This document shows, in pieces, positions 24,757 through 34,150 of a stretch of DNA of 35,224 nt (position 1 is its first letter; each line of letters begins with the position of its first letter). Below the pieces are notes generated by a model. The model was not told the DNA's origin. It searched no databases and saw only the letters and a program-made list of their open reading frames with translations. Source of the DNA: Deltaproteobacteria bacterium YD0425bin50. Its GTDB lineage: Bacteria; Desulfobacterota; Desulfobacteria; Desulfobacterales; YD0425bin50. Location: NCBI GenBank assembly GCA_002753105.1, contig PDZT01000012.1, positions 1-35,224 on the forward strand, read 5' to 3'. The position numbers and the translations under genes were made by a program.

Positions 24757-27700
24757 TATGCATCAAATTAGGAAAATTCTGAAAGCATAATTCCACCTGC
24801 TCGATGTCAAAAGCATCAATGTATTTAAGGAGATCATTGCCGTATGTTGTCATTATATCTACATCCTCTGCTTCTCCTATGGCTTTAATCCGACGGGCAA
24901 GGGTTTCAATATCCCTTATATTTTGTTTTTTGCGCACAGTCTCCCATTCTGACATGAAAGATTCATCCAGCAGAGAAAGTACGTTGAACAGTTTTTGCTG
25001 ATCAATAGATGAACTATCTGTAGTATCGATTCGTTCAGGTGGTTGTGCCATATTTTCCATTAATCCTTCATTGGAAGGATTGTTACAAAAAAGACTAATT
25101 GTTTCAAAAACTGTCTTTTGATTTACAGGCTTGAATAAATAAGCATCAAAACATTGATTATCATTATCTTCAATGTCATCTTTTTGATATACCGAAGCTG
25201 TCAGAGCTATGATTGGAATAGGGTTGAGGTTGGGATCAGCCTTGATTTGTGTTGCAGCTTCTCTGCCATTCATAATCGGCATACGGATATCCATAAATAT
25301 GATATCTGGATGTTTTTCCTTAGCAAGCAACACAGCTTGTTGGCCATCTTCAGCTTCAATGATTTGAACGCCAGATTCTTCTAAAAATTCCTTGAATAAC
25401 ATCAGATTAAACGGGGCATCATCCACTACCAAGATGACCAGATTTTTTAAACATAACGTTGAAGCATTCTTGTTCTGACTAGGTTGAGACTGAGGAAAAG
25501 CGGCTTTAACTTGACTGAAAACCATTTCAAAACAACTCCCTTTCTCAATCTGACTTTGAACGCCGATCGATCCATTCATCATTTCAACCAGACGTTTGGT
25601 TATAGCTAAACCTAAACCTGTGCCTCCGTATTTACGCGTATTTTGTTCTTCTATCTGAGTAAACGGTAAAAACAAATTTTTTACGAAATTGTCCGGCATA
25701 CCGATACCCGTATCTGTCACCGAAACCCGCAATTCAAATGATTCTCCTTTCACCTCAGATTCCTTACACCACGACTTTATTTCAACATAACCCGTATCTG
25801 TAAATTTCAGGGCATTTCCAACGATATTGAAAAGGATTTGTCTAAGCCTAACTTCATCAATACATATATATGCGGGAATATCCTCAGCAATTCGTAGTCG
25901 AAGTTCAATATTTTTTTCTGCTGCTTTTAATGAAAAAACAGACTTGATATCTGTGAATAGACTCGCCAGAGAAACAGGCTCAAAATGTATATCCATTTTG
26001 CCAGCTTCAATTTTAGACAGATCCAGAATATCATTGATGATGGTTTGAAGGCTTTTGCTGCTTGCAATAATTGCCTGTATGTAATTTCGTTGTTTGCTAT
26101 CGGAAATGAGCTTGTCGAGCAGGTCAGAAAATCCAAGGATAGCATTTAATGGGGTTCGGATTTCATGACTCATGTTGGCAAGGAACTCTGATTTAGCGCG
26201 GTTAGCTGATTCAGCAATAGTTTTAGCTTTCTGTAACTCCTCGATATTCATGGAGTTATTCAAAGCTATTGCGGCAAATTCTCCAAAGGCAGAGGCAATT
26301 CGCATGTCATTTTCAGTGAATGCAACCGGCTTATTCGCAAAGCCCATGACACCCAAAGCTTTTCCACTTATATTTAAAGGAGAAAAAAGGACATTATCTA
26401 ATCGTACATGTCCTTCGGGTAAATAACTCATCCACTGACTCTCATGAAAATTATTACTATATACTGTTTTACCAGACTTATAGGCTTCTGCCCTCAATCC
26501 GCGGATCGGCATGGGCAAATTCGGATCAACTGTGCAATCCCGACCACCTGCCTCTAAAAACAAAACTTGATTTTCTTTCCCGTTATCTGAGAGAAGAGCG
26601 ACATATCCTGCTGTTGCACCAATAAGTCTGGAACAGGTATAAAATATTTTTTTTGCGGATTCAGAAAAATTTTGAACTTCCAAGATCATTTTTGAGGTTT
26701 CCAAAAGCGCCTCAACTTCACCTGCACGCCTCTGCGCTTTTTTTAAGGCATTTTTTAAGTTCTCTTCTGCCTGCTTACGATCAGTGATATCTGCTCCAAT
26801 GATTGCTACTGTGGTCACTTTGCCATTTATAGTCACAATTGGCTGAATAAAATGTTCCATAGTTCGACCGTTATTAATATCCTGAAAGCAGACCGGCTGG
26901 CCAGTGCGAATCGCTTGAATAACCTGAGACTTTCGATTTAACGCCACATCTGTTGGAATGTGATCATAAATAGATGTACCTATTAATTGATCGATACTTT
27001 TGTTAAGCCTCCGTGCCGATATGTCATTGGCTGCTAATATGATTCCCTGCGTATCAATTAAAAAAATCGATTCCGGATTTGCATCGATAAGGGTTCTTAG
27101 TATCCTTTGGTTTTGCCGTAGTTCATCTTCAACACTATTACGATCAGTGATGTCATGAATTACTGAAAAAAGTAATGTGCCTCCCTGCCATGAAATAGGA
27201 GAAGAATGCACTTCCACATCACGAATTTCTCCACTTGCCAAACGATGTTTAAAATAAAATACGTTACATTCCTGACATGATGCACTCTTAATATTTTGTT
27301 GAATTACCTCTGATGATTCTTGATTGATCTGTCTAATATTCATCACTTCAAGGTCATGAATCGCATACCCGTAATATGTTGATGCCGCTTTATTGGCTTT
27401 AATTATTTGCCCTTTTTTAGGGTTGAGCAGGAGCATTGCTGCACTGTGATCCTCAAACATGCCCCGAAACATGGATTCACGTTCGCTTAACTGCTGTTCA
27501 TTTTCCATTAGTTTTCGGAACATCAACTGAAATGGATTGCGCAACCCTGTAACGACAATCGCTCGATAAATCATGTAAAAGGATACGATTTTTAAATAAT
27601 GACCAACCTCATTTAGTATTCCGTAATTACTTATGTACAGGGTGAAACAAAATTCACTGACCATAGCCACTGCCACAGACCCCATAAGCAACCTGTAAAC

Positions 27701-28297
27701 AGATGAGGCAAATGACTTACGATGTCTATACATGAGTATCACTGTTGCAGCAAGTATAACGATGATCACATATTCGCTTATAATTTTAAATTGGGTTTGA
27801 TACCCTTTACCATCAGCAGAAACCTGCACAAAGCAAATCGGAAATAGTTTCCAATAAAAAATGGAAAGCATTATAATTATGGAAATCAGCGCATAAGCGA
27901 AAATCAATTTAACATAAGAAATCTTCGGGTTTCGGTAGGAAAAAATAGCAAATGCCAGCAGACTTAAGCTTTCCAGATAGCGAGATCCAATCCATAACTG
28001 ATTAGCGTAAAATGAATAATCCGTGAAGATGTTCATTCCCTTGTAGGATAATGTATGAAACAGATCAAGTATTCCGATAAACAGGTATGCAATGCCCAAA
28101 TAGACCAATTTCTGTTCTTCTGTGTATTCTCGGGTATTCCATGAGAAGATGAATAAAGTAAAGGCAATCATTATACTAAACATTTCACTCATAGAATGAA
28201 AGAGCAGGTAGCTGTAAAGGCTTGATCCATATAGACTAACACTCACAGCGAAGAGAGCGATGATTTTGAACCAGATAGAGGATGTGAACTTCTGCAT
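24728..28297 (-). CDS. Hybrid sensor histidine kinase, MASE3-PAS-PAS-GAF-HK-REC
   Basis: The 1189-residue protein has an MASE3-like membrane sensor (seven or eight helices, ~1-255), two PAS domains (~275-385 and ~395-510), a GAF domain (~530-685), HisKA with His711 in MSHEIRTPLN, an ATPase domain (NIVGNALKF, DTGIG 862-866, GGTGLGLAI 891-899) and a receiver with Asp1003 (FMDIRMPIMNG). The tail (~1105-1185) looks like a histidine phosphotransfer bundle, but the expected His is absent (LARRIKAIGEAED), so phosphate may leave through another protein. The two PAS domains and GAF suggest sensing of small molecules or redox. It lies 32 bases after the REC/HD-GYP gene in the same direction, its probable partner. 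Its last eight codons fall in a 44-bp dispersed repeat. Confidence 0.93.
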   Translation of the reverse strand: MQKFTSSIWFKIIALFAVSVSLYGSSLYSYLLFHSMSEMFSIMIAFTLFIFSWNTREYTEEQKLVYLGIAYLFIGILDLFHTLSYKGMNIFTDYSFYANQLWIGSRYLESLSLLAFAIFSYRNPKISYVKLIFAYALISIIIMLSIFYWKLFPICFVQVSADGKGYQTQFKIISEYVIIVILAATVILMYRHRKSFASSVYRLLMGSVAVAMVSEFCFTLYISNYGILNEVGHYLKIVSFYMIYRAIVVTGLRNPFQLMFRKLMENEQQLSERESMFRGMFEDHSAAMLLLNPKKGQIIKANKAASTYYGYAIHDLEVMNIRQINQESSEVIQQNIKSASCQECNVFYFKHRLASGEIRDVEVHSSPISWQGGTLLFSVIHDITDRNSVEDELRQNQRILRTLIDANPESIFLIDTQGIILAANDISARRLNKSIDQLIGTSIYDHIPTDVALNRKSQVIQAIRTGQPVCFQDINNGRTMEHFIQPIVTINGKVTTVAIIGADITDRKQAEENLKNALKKAQRRAGEVEALLETSKMILEVQNFSESAKKIFYTCSRLIGATAGYVALLSDNGKENQVLFLEAGGRDCTVDPNLPMPIRGLRAEAYKSGKTVYSNNFHESQWMSYLPEGHVRLDNVLFSPLNISGKALGVMGFANKPVAFTENDMRIASAFGEFAAIALNNSMNIEELQKAKTIAESANRAKSEFLANMSHEIRTPLNAILGFSDLLDKLISDSKQRNYIQAIIASSKSLQTIINDILDLSKIEAGKMDIHFEPVSLASLFTDIKSVFSLKAAEKNIELRLRIAEDIPAYICIDEVRLRQILFNIVGNALKFTDTGYVEIKSWCKESEVKGESFELRVSVTDTGIGMPDNFVKNLFLPFTQIEEQNTRKYGGTGLGLAITKRLVEMMNGSIGVQSQIEKGSCFEMVFSQVKAAFPQSQPSQNKNASTLCLKNLVILVVDDAPFNLMLFKEFLEESGVQIIEAEDGQQAVLLAKEKHPDIIFMDIRMPIMNGREAATQIKADPNLNPIPIIALTASVYQKDDIEDNDNQCFDAYLFKPVNQKTVFETISLFCNNPSNEGLMENMAQPPERIDTTDSSSIDQQKLFNVLSLLDESFMSEWETVRKKQNIRDIETLARRIKAIGEAEDVDIMTTYGNDLLKYIDAFDIEQVELCFQNFPNLMHRLRNLSSAD

Positions 28298-28329
28298 TAT
28301 ATTACTTTCATATTCGTCATTCCTAATTC

Positions 28330-29403
28330 CTAATCGGGGAATTGTTTTTTGATTTCTAATATTTTATCAAGGTTATCGACAAAGAGATCGACTATTTTAG
28401 GCTCGAAATGAAAACCTCTGGAATTGTTAATTTCTTCAACAGCTCGTTCTGTTGACCATGGATCCTTATAAGGTCTTTTACTAGTAAGCGCATCAAACAC
28501 ATCAGCCATTGCCGTGATTCTGCCATACAAAGGAATATCAGTACCTTTGAGTCCATAAGGATAGCCAGAACCATCCCATTTTTCATGATGGGAAATGGCT
28601 ATAATCTGTCCGGCTTTTAATAAATGGGATTCACTGTGGCTCAATAATTTTTCACCAATAGTTGTATGTGATTTCATGATGATCCATTCGTTTTTGTCTA
28701 ATTTCCCGGGCTTCAAAAGAATATGATCAGGTATGCCTATTTTCCCGATATCATGCATGGTACTAGATAGCAAAATTGTATCGCATTCAGCTTCATCTAA
28801 TCCATATAACCGTGCAATGAAAGCACTATAGTTTCCCATTCGTTTAATGTGCGCTCCGGTTTCTGGGTCTTTATACTCAGCGGCAGACACAAGCCGGTGT
28901 ATAATCTCTTTCCGGCTTCGATGTAACTCATCAGTCATTTCTGTTAATTTTTTTGTTCTTTCATGTACCTTATGTTCCAAAAGGACATTTTGGTTTTCAA
29001 GGAGCATTTTCGCATAGTGAAGCTCAAGCGTATTTTTAACCCGCGCTTTCACCACGTCAGGTTTAAATGGCTTGGTAATATAATCGACAGCACCATATTT
29101 AAACCCTTTAATTTCATTTTCTTCATCATTTAAAGCAGTTATAAAAATAATGGGGGTTTTCTCCATCGATGGATTTGTTTTAAGTCTTCGGCATACTTCA
29201 AAGCCATCCATTTCAGGCATCATCACATCAAGCAAGATCAAATCATAATGCTGCTCAGCAATAACACTCAAAGCCTTTAGACCATTAGTTGCATAAGAAA
29301 CAGTGTAGCCTTCCTGTCGTAAAATATTTCCTAATACCTGAATATTTTTAGGGACATCATCTACTATTAAAATACAAAAAGATTCATGATCTATGAAAGT
29401 CAT
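28330..29403 (-). CDS. Response regulator with HD-GYP domain
   Basis: The 357-residue protein has an N-terminal receiver (~8-125, Asp59 in LLDVMMPEMDG, Lys111 in TKPF), a coiled-coil linker (~130-165) and an HD-GYP domain (~166-350). HD-GYP residues are His217-Asp218 (MHDIGKIGIPD), HHE 272-274, GSGYP and Asp301, all present, so cyclic-di-GMP phosphodiesterase activity is expected, as in RpfG. It precedes the hybrid kinase gene by 32 bases and is the natural recipient of its phosphate. Lower c-di-GMP generally favours motility over attachment; a link to the pilus genes in this window is only a guess. Start ATG 29403 follows AGGA by nine bases. Confidence 0.94.
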   Translation of the reverse strand: MTFIDHESFCILIVDDVPKNIQVLGNILRQEGYTVSYATNGLKALSVIAEQHYDLILLDVMMPEMDGFEVCRRLKTNPSMEKTPIIFITALNDEENEIKGFKYGAVDYITKPFKPDVVKARVKNTLELHYAKMLLENQNVLLEHKVHERTKKLTEMTDELHRSRKEIIHRLVSAAEYKDPETGAHIKRMGNYSAFIARLYGLDEAECDTILLSSTMHDIGKIGIPDHILLKPGKLDKNEWIIMKSHTTIGEKLLSHSESHLLKAGQIIAISHHEKWDGSGYPYGLKGTDIPLYGRITAMADVFDALTSKRPYKDPWSTERAVEEINNSRGFHFEPKIVDLFVDNLDKILEIKKQFPD

Positions 29404-29586
29404 CTGTTAGCGTCCTATATAGGTTGGTCTTTAAAACAATAGACTTGATGACTTGATTTTTTATCGTTTTTAGTTGCGGGTGTCAAGGATCAAGGGGTGG
29501 AGGGAAAATTATTTAAGTTTTCCGCAACAATGGGGGAACTCAAATGATTTAGAAATAATACTTGAAGATGTTAAAAATTAGGATTA

Positions 29587-32500
29587 ATGAAGCTGACAAC
29601 GTGTATTTTTTTGATCAATAAGTTTCCAAAAAACGGTGATGTTGTTGAGACTTTATTACATAACATGAGGGATATGAAACGGTTCAATCGTACAGAAAAA
29701 ATACCATTGTATATGAAAATGCAAAAGAAGGAAGCTAAACGAACGCCAAAAGAAGTCGTGAAAAAGGTAAAAAAACGATCAATTAGCATTCCGATGCGGA
29801 TTTTTTGCATTATTTTTATAGGTATGGTTGCAGGGTATTATGCATATGAAGAGATGTACACATCCACATATCAGGCCAAATTTTTTTCCCAATTGGCTTC
29901 AAAACTATATTTTCACGTAAACGATGGGCCTGCTCAAACCCCTTTAGTATCCCCTTTGGGTCCATATGATGAACGTATGGGATACGTTTTTTTACCCAAA
30001 ATATCAATACGGCTTAAAGAGAATTTGTTTGATATTACGCAACAGGCTGAACCTTCATCCGAACTAATCAATTCAACTCAGAATTATTTTTTATTTCCGA
30101 TCTATAATGAAAAATCTCAGGCAGGTTTGAGTATTGTTGATCGGTATGATCAACCCATTTTTATCAATCGCTATCCCGGACGCACTTTTAAACGATTTTC
30201 AGATATTCCAGATATTATTGTCCAAATGCTTTTATATATTGAAAATCGTGAATTACTAAGCAAAGACCGACCTTTCCTGAATCCTGCGGTCGAATGGGAT
30301 AGATTAGGCAAAGCTGTTTTAGAAAAAATTGTTCAGATCGTTCAGCCGGATGTGAATGCGTCTGGAGGAAGTACATTAGCCACACAAATGGAAAAATTCC
30401 GACATTCAGAAAAAGGAATTACCTTTTCTGCGCGAGATAAACTTTCACAAATGCTTACCGCGTCTGTTCGTAGTTATAGAAACGGACCCTACACTTATGA
30501 AGCAAGAAAAAAAATCCTTTTAGACTATATGAATTCTATCCCCTTATCTGCACGCTTTGAATATGGTGAGATTACAGGTTTGGGAGATGGATTATGGGCA
30601 TGGTATGGTACTGAATTCGATACCATGATGTCAATTCTGCATCATATCGGTAAACAAACTGATCACTCAGATATCATAAGTCAGGCACGAATCGTCAAGC
30701 AAGTGTTAAGCCTGTTTATTGCCCATAAGCGTCCTACAGATTATCTGCATAAAAGAACAGGACCGTTAAATGAAAAATGTAACCAATACCTCGATGTATT
30801 TGCAAAGCAGGGTATATTATCTCGACAGATTGTTGACCAAGCCAAAGACGTTGAACTTGAATTTCGTTCAGGTCTTATTCCCCGACCACCAGCTACTTTA
30901 GTTGCAAAAAAAGCGATTAATGCGGTAAGGACGCCTTTGCTTTCCTTATTGGGTATTGATAAAATCTATGATCTCGATCGTTTTGATCTGACAATCAGAA
31001 CAACCTTAGACTTAACTATGCAACAGGCCGTTACCTCAAAACTCATTGATATTAACGATCCAGAAATCGCGAAAACTGCAGGGCTTTATGGCAAACGACT
31101 CTTAGGTGATGGCGCATCTATTGAAAAAGTCATTTATAGCTTTACCTTGTATGAAAGCACAGAAAAAGGAAATGTACTTCGGATACAAACAGACAATTAT
31201 GATCAGCCGTTGAACATTAACGAGGGGATTAAACTCGAATTAGGATCCACTGCAAAGTTACGTACCCTAATCCATTATCTTGAAATTATTGAGATACTCT
31301 ATAATAAATTTGCATCTAAAAAGAGTGATGTCAGCCGGGAAATTTCAATCATTGCAAGGCAAGACAGACTCAGTCAATGGGCACTGTTATATCTTGCTGA
31401 GAATAAAAAAGCGTCACTCAAAGACATGCTGGATGCTGCCATGCAGCGAAAATATTCAGCAAGTCCATATGAACAGTTTTTTACTGGCGGAGGCTTACAT
31501 AGTTTTGAAAATTTTAACAAAGATGACAATCATAAAATTTTAACTGTAAGTGAAGCACTGACAAACTCTATAAATTTAGTTTTTATTCGTATGATGAGAG
31601 AAATTGTGTATTATCATATGTATAAAGACCCTGTTGGTCGTGCGAATCTATTACAGGATATCGATAACCCCGAACGTAAGTCATATTTAAAACGATTTGC
31701 ATTAAAAGAGTCAGCAGAATTTATAAGACGCTTTTACAACAAATATAAAAATGACACTCCAGATGAGGCTATATCAAGGTTACTTCAATCAGTTCGTCCA
31801 ATTCCAAGCCGTCTTTCTGTTGTTTTTCGGATGATTAAACCGAATGCGGATACTGAAGAATTTGAAAAATTTTTAAAAAGTCGCTTACCTGATTCTGAAT
31901 TAACTGGATCCACCCTATACGATCTTTATGAAAAATACGATTCTACCAAGTGGACCTTAGCAGATCGTGGATATATCGCTCGTATCCATCCTTTAGAATT
32001 GTGGTTAGTATCTTATATTTATGATCACAAAGATATTACATTAGATGTGGTATTGAGAGAAAGTGAACCCGTTATTGATGATGTGTATCGCTGGTTGTTC
32101 CGTACATCAAGAAAATCAAAACAAGATAAACGTATTAAAACAATTTTAGAGATTGAGGCATTTGATGATATTTATCAGGCATGGAAAAAACTAGGATATC
32201 CATTTTCAAGCCTTGTTCCTTCTTATGCCACATCTATAGGAATTTCTGCAGATAGGCCGGCATCATTAGCCGAACTTATAGGGATTGTCTTAAATCATGG
32301 CAATTATTTGCCTTCATATCGGGTTGAAGAATTGCATTTTGCTAAAGATACGCCATACCACGTCTCTTATGTAAAATGTAAGCCCAATACCATGCAGGCA
32401 TTAAATACAGAAATTGCGACTATCGTGAAAGATGCACTACTCAATGTTGTGGAACAAGGAACTGCACGACGAGCAGCGAATACGTTTGTAAAATCAGATG

Positions 32501-32760
32501 GTACAGTCATTCGGATTGGCGGGAAAACAGGCACAGGTGACAATCGATATGAAGTGTATGGTACAGGCGGACGATTGATTAGTTCCAAAGCTGTGAATCG
32601 AACAGCAACATTTGTGTTTTTTATTGGGGAGCGTTTTTATGGAACGATTACTGCCTTTGTTCCCGGTAAAGAAGCTGCGCATTATTCATTTACAAGCTCA
32701 TTACCTCTTGCCGTCTTAAAATTTTTAGGCCCAACGCTGATGCCGCTTATTGATTCCTGA
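29587..32760 (+). CDS. Atypical bifunctional penicillin-binding protein, class A-like
   Basis: The 1057-residue protein has a basic cytoplasmic tail, one membrane helix (~70-87), a glycosyltransferase-51 region (~200-345) with IENREL (Glu219 in the catalytic position), NPAVEWDRL and GGSTLATQMEK, and a transpeptidase. Transpeptidase motifs are S554-T-A-K557, S661-I-N663 and K980-T-G982. It should polymerise and cross-link peptidoglycan in the periplasm. The glycosyltransferase motif departs from the usual EDxxFxxHxG, though it resembles a known branch of PBPs. The SxN-KTG distance of about 317 residues is long; the region ~680-870 is an insertion of unknown function. The start ATG 29587 is uncertain; Met27, Met30 and Met43 are alternatives without better binding sites. 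The gene is monocistronic and diverges from the HD-GYP gene. Confidence 0.9.
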   Translation: MKLTTCIFLINKFPKNGDVVETLLHNMRDMKRFNRTEKIPLYMKMQKKEAKRTPKEVVKKVKKRSISIPMRIFCIIFIGMVAGYYAYEEMYTSTYQAKFFSQLASKLYFHVNDGPAQTPLVSPLGPYDERMGYVFLPKISIRLKENLFDITQQAEPSSELINSTQNYFLFPIYNEKSQAGLSIVDRYDQPIFINRYPGRTFKRFSDIPDIIVQMLLYIENRELLSKDRPFLNPAVEWDRLGKAVLEKIVQIVQPDVNASGGSTLATQMEKFRHSEKGITFSARDKLSQMLTASVRSYRNGPYTYEARKKILLDYMNSIPLSARFEYGEITGLGDGLWAWYGTEFDTMMSILHHIGKQTDHSDIISQARIVKQVLSLFIAHKRPTDYLHKRTGPLNEKCNQYLDVFAKQGILSRQIVDQAKDVELEFRSGLIPRPPATLVAKKAINAVRTPLLSLLGIDKIYDLDRFDLTIRTTLDLTMQQAVTSKLIDINDPEIAKTAGLYGKRLLGDGASIEKVIYSFTLYESTEKGNVLRIQTDNYDQPLNINEGIKLELGSTAKLRTLIHYLEIIEILYNKFASKKSDVSREISIIARQDRLSQWALLYLAENKKASLKDMLDAAMQRKYSASPYEQFFTGGGLHSFENFNKDDNHKILTVSEALTNSINLVFIRMMREIVYYHMYKDPVGRANLLQDIDNPERKSYLKRFALKESAEFIRRFYNKYKNDTPDEAISRLLQSVRPIPSRLSVVFRMIKPNADTEEFEKFLKSRLPDSELTGSTLYDLYEKYDSTKWTLADRGYIARIHPLELWLVSYIYDHKDITLDVVLRESEPVIDDVYRWLFRTSRKSKQDKRIKTILEIEAFDDIYQAWKKLGYPFSSLVPSYATSIGISADRPASLAELIGIVLNHGNYLPSYRVEELHFAKDTPYHVSYVKCKPNTMQALNTEIATIVKDALLNVVEQGTARRAANTFVKSDGTVIRIGGKTGTGDNRYEVYGTGGRLISSKAVNRTATFVFFIGERFYGTITAFVPGKEAAHYSFTSSLPLAVLKFLGPTLMPLIDS

Positions 32761-32822
32761 TGTCGAGTGTAAATCAAGGATGTCTTACAGAAACGGGGTT
32801 TATTAAGTTGTTGCACTATTGA

Positions 32823-32848
32823 TAGAGGCGTATTGCAATACGCCCCTA
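32823..32848. repeat. 26-bp palindrome at a convergent junction
   Basis: The core GGCGTATTGCAATACGCC (32827-32844) is a perfect palindrome. It extends to 26 bases with one mismatch as TAGAGGCG...CGCCCCTA. It lies between the convergent ends of the PBP gene (32760) and the CDF transporter gene (32851), three bases from the latter. A run of T follows on the right (CCTATTTTAAG), so it could act as a terminator. Confidence 0.8.
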
Positions 32849-32850
32849 TT

Positions 32851-33900
32851 TTAAGTTTTTAAATTAATATTACAATTAGGGCATTTTTGAATTGAACACA
32901 GGTTCCCTATCTGGTTCGGGATTTTATAACTGCATCCTGAACAAACACCGTAACCATCAGGTTCTTTTCCAATTGCTTCTTGGATATCTCCTTTGAATCT
33001 GCAATGTCTCTGCCATGTAAACTTTTTGCCAAGGTTCAATGATTTATAAAAACATGTCTCTAATTCATGACTTATGATTTGAATAGTAATATATTGAAGA
33101 TTTTCAATTTCTTTTATAAGATTATCTTTTAACATATTGGAAATTTTAGTCGCTTCTTCAATGCTTAAATTGCTTGGCAATTGTATTTCAAAACTAGCAG
33201 TTACTGCCGAACCTTTTTTCTGTGTTTTTAAAGAGAAAATTTCAATGTTTTGAATTTTTGAGATGGATTTTATTTTATTGTCTATTTCTTCACCAGCCGA
33301 AACATCGAGCAGTGGATCAAGTGCTTCACTGCCAATCGAAAATGATTCTTTAATGATATAAAGACCAATTAGAAATGCCAAAAGCGAATCAGCATAACTC
33401 CAGTATTTAACTAAAAATAACCCAACAAAAATCGCTAATGATGCATAAACATCAATTCTGGAATGAAACCCGTCTGAAAGCAAACTGATTGAATTTTCTT
33501 TTTTACCAAAATGCAATTTTATTCTAGCCATTATTTCATTCACAACCGCTGAAAATATCATAACCCCAAAAGCCAAATAAGTGATTTTAATTTTTTCTAT
33601 ATTAAAAAATTTCTGATAAGCTTCATAAATAATGCCAATACCAGTTACCAAAAGAATTACGGTAATCATCAAACCACCCAAAACTTCAAATTTATAATGG
33701 CCGTAAGGATGTTTTTTATCTTCGGGTTTTTGAGAAATTCTAATTCCAATATAGCTGATAGCCGAGGATAAAATATCCATACAAGAATGGATTCCATCAG
33801 CAAAAATAACCGCTGAATTAGAGAAAAAGCCGACTGTAATTTTACTTCCGGCTAAAAACATATTTGCCAATACTGAAATCGCCGCAACTTTTTCTTTCAT
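32851..33900 (-). CDS. Cation diffusion facilitator with C-terminal zinc ribbon
   Basis: The 349-residue transporter has six transmembrane helices (~1-195) and a CDF cytoplasmic domain (~200-285). Transport-site residues are His38 and Asp42 in ADGIHSCMDI and His146 and Asp150 in SDGFHSRIDV, an HxxxD/HxxxD pattern usually linked with zinc or cobalt rather than manganese. The extra C-terminal segment (~295-349) has C320-x2-C323 and C340-x2-C343, a zinc-ribbon or rubredoxin-like knuckle not found in typical CDFs, possibly a metal sensor. It is not recognisably MamB or MamM. An AGGAGG lies 14 bases before ATG 33900, a long gap. A DUF5320-like gene lies upstream on the same strand, about 690 bp away across a repeat-filled region. 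Confidence 0.92.
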   Translation of the reverse strand: MKEKVAAISVLANMFLAGSKITVGFFSNSAVIFADGIHSCMDILSSAISYIGIRISQKPEDKKHPYGHYKFEVLGGLMITVILLVTGIGIIYEAYQKFFNIEKIKITYLAFGVMIFSAVVNEIMARIKLHFGKKENSISLLSDGFHSRIDVYASLAIFVGLFLVKYWSYADSLLAFLIGLYIIKESFSIGSEALDPLLDVSAGEEIDNKIKSISKIQNIEIFSLKTQKKGSAVTASFEIQLPSNLSIEEATKISNMLKDNLIKEIENLQYITIQIISHELETCFYKSLNLGKKFTWQRHCRFKGDIQEAIGKEPDGYGVCSGCSYKIPNQIGNLCSIQKCPNCNINLKT

Positions 33901-33994
33901 TTTAATGCGAATAGCCTCCTGGTTTTTTAAGATATTCCTTACAGGCCTTGATCTTTGTTTCGGTCACTGTGTAGGGGCAGGCCCCTGTGCGGGA

Positions 33995-34149
33995 GTGTCC
34001 CACCTTTTACACAAAGGATAAAAAAAATCTCCAAAATTTGCAGACACGATTTTTAACTTATTGAAAATACTGACATAATTAAACTCTCAAAATTTGTAAC
34101 TAACTAAATTATGCCCTATTTTATCCAATTTGTGTAAAAGGTGGGACAC
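33995..34149. repeat. 155-bp element with 21-bp terminal inverted repeats
   Basis: A perfect 21-bp inverted repeat beginning GTGTCCCACCTTTTACAC occupies 33995-34015 and 34129-34149. After a two-base offset the arms continue to match with GGATAAAA. The interior is about 110 bp of AT-rich, noncoding sequence with the word CAAAATTTG or a close variant twice. This looks like a deletion derivative of an insertion sequence; I could not name the parent. Confidence 0.8.
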
Positions 34150-34150
34150 A

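Noticed and set aside
32851-33900. Magnetosome CDF (MamB or MamM)
   Set aside because: No other magnetosome gene is present and the C-terminal zinc ribbon and HxxxD pairs fit an ordinary CDF branch.
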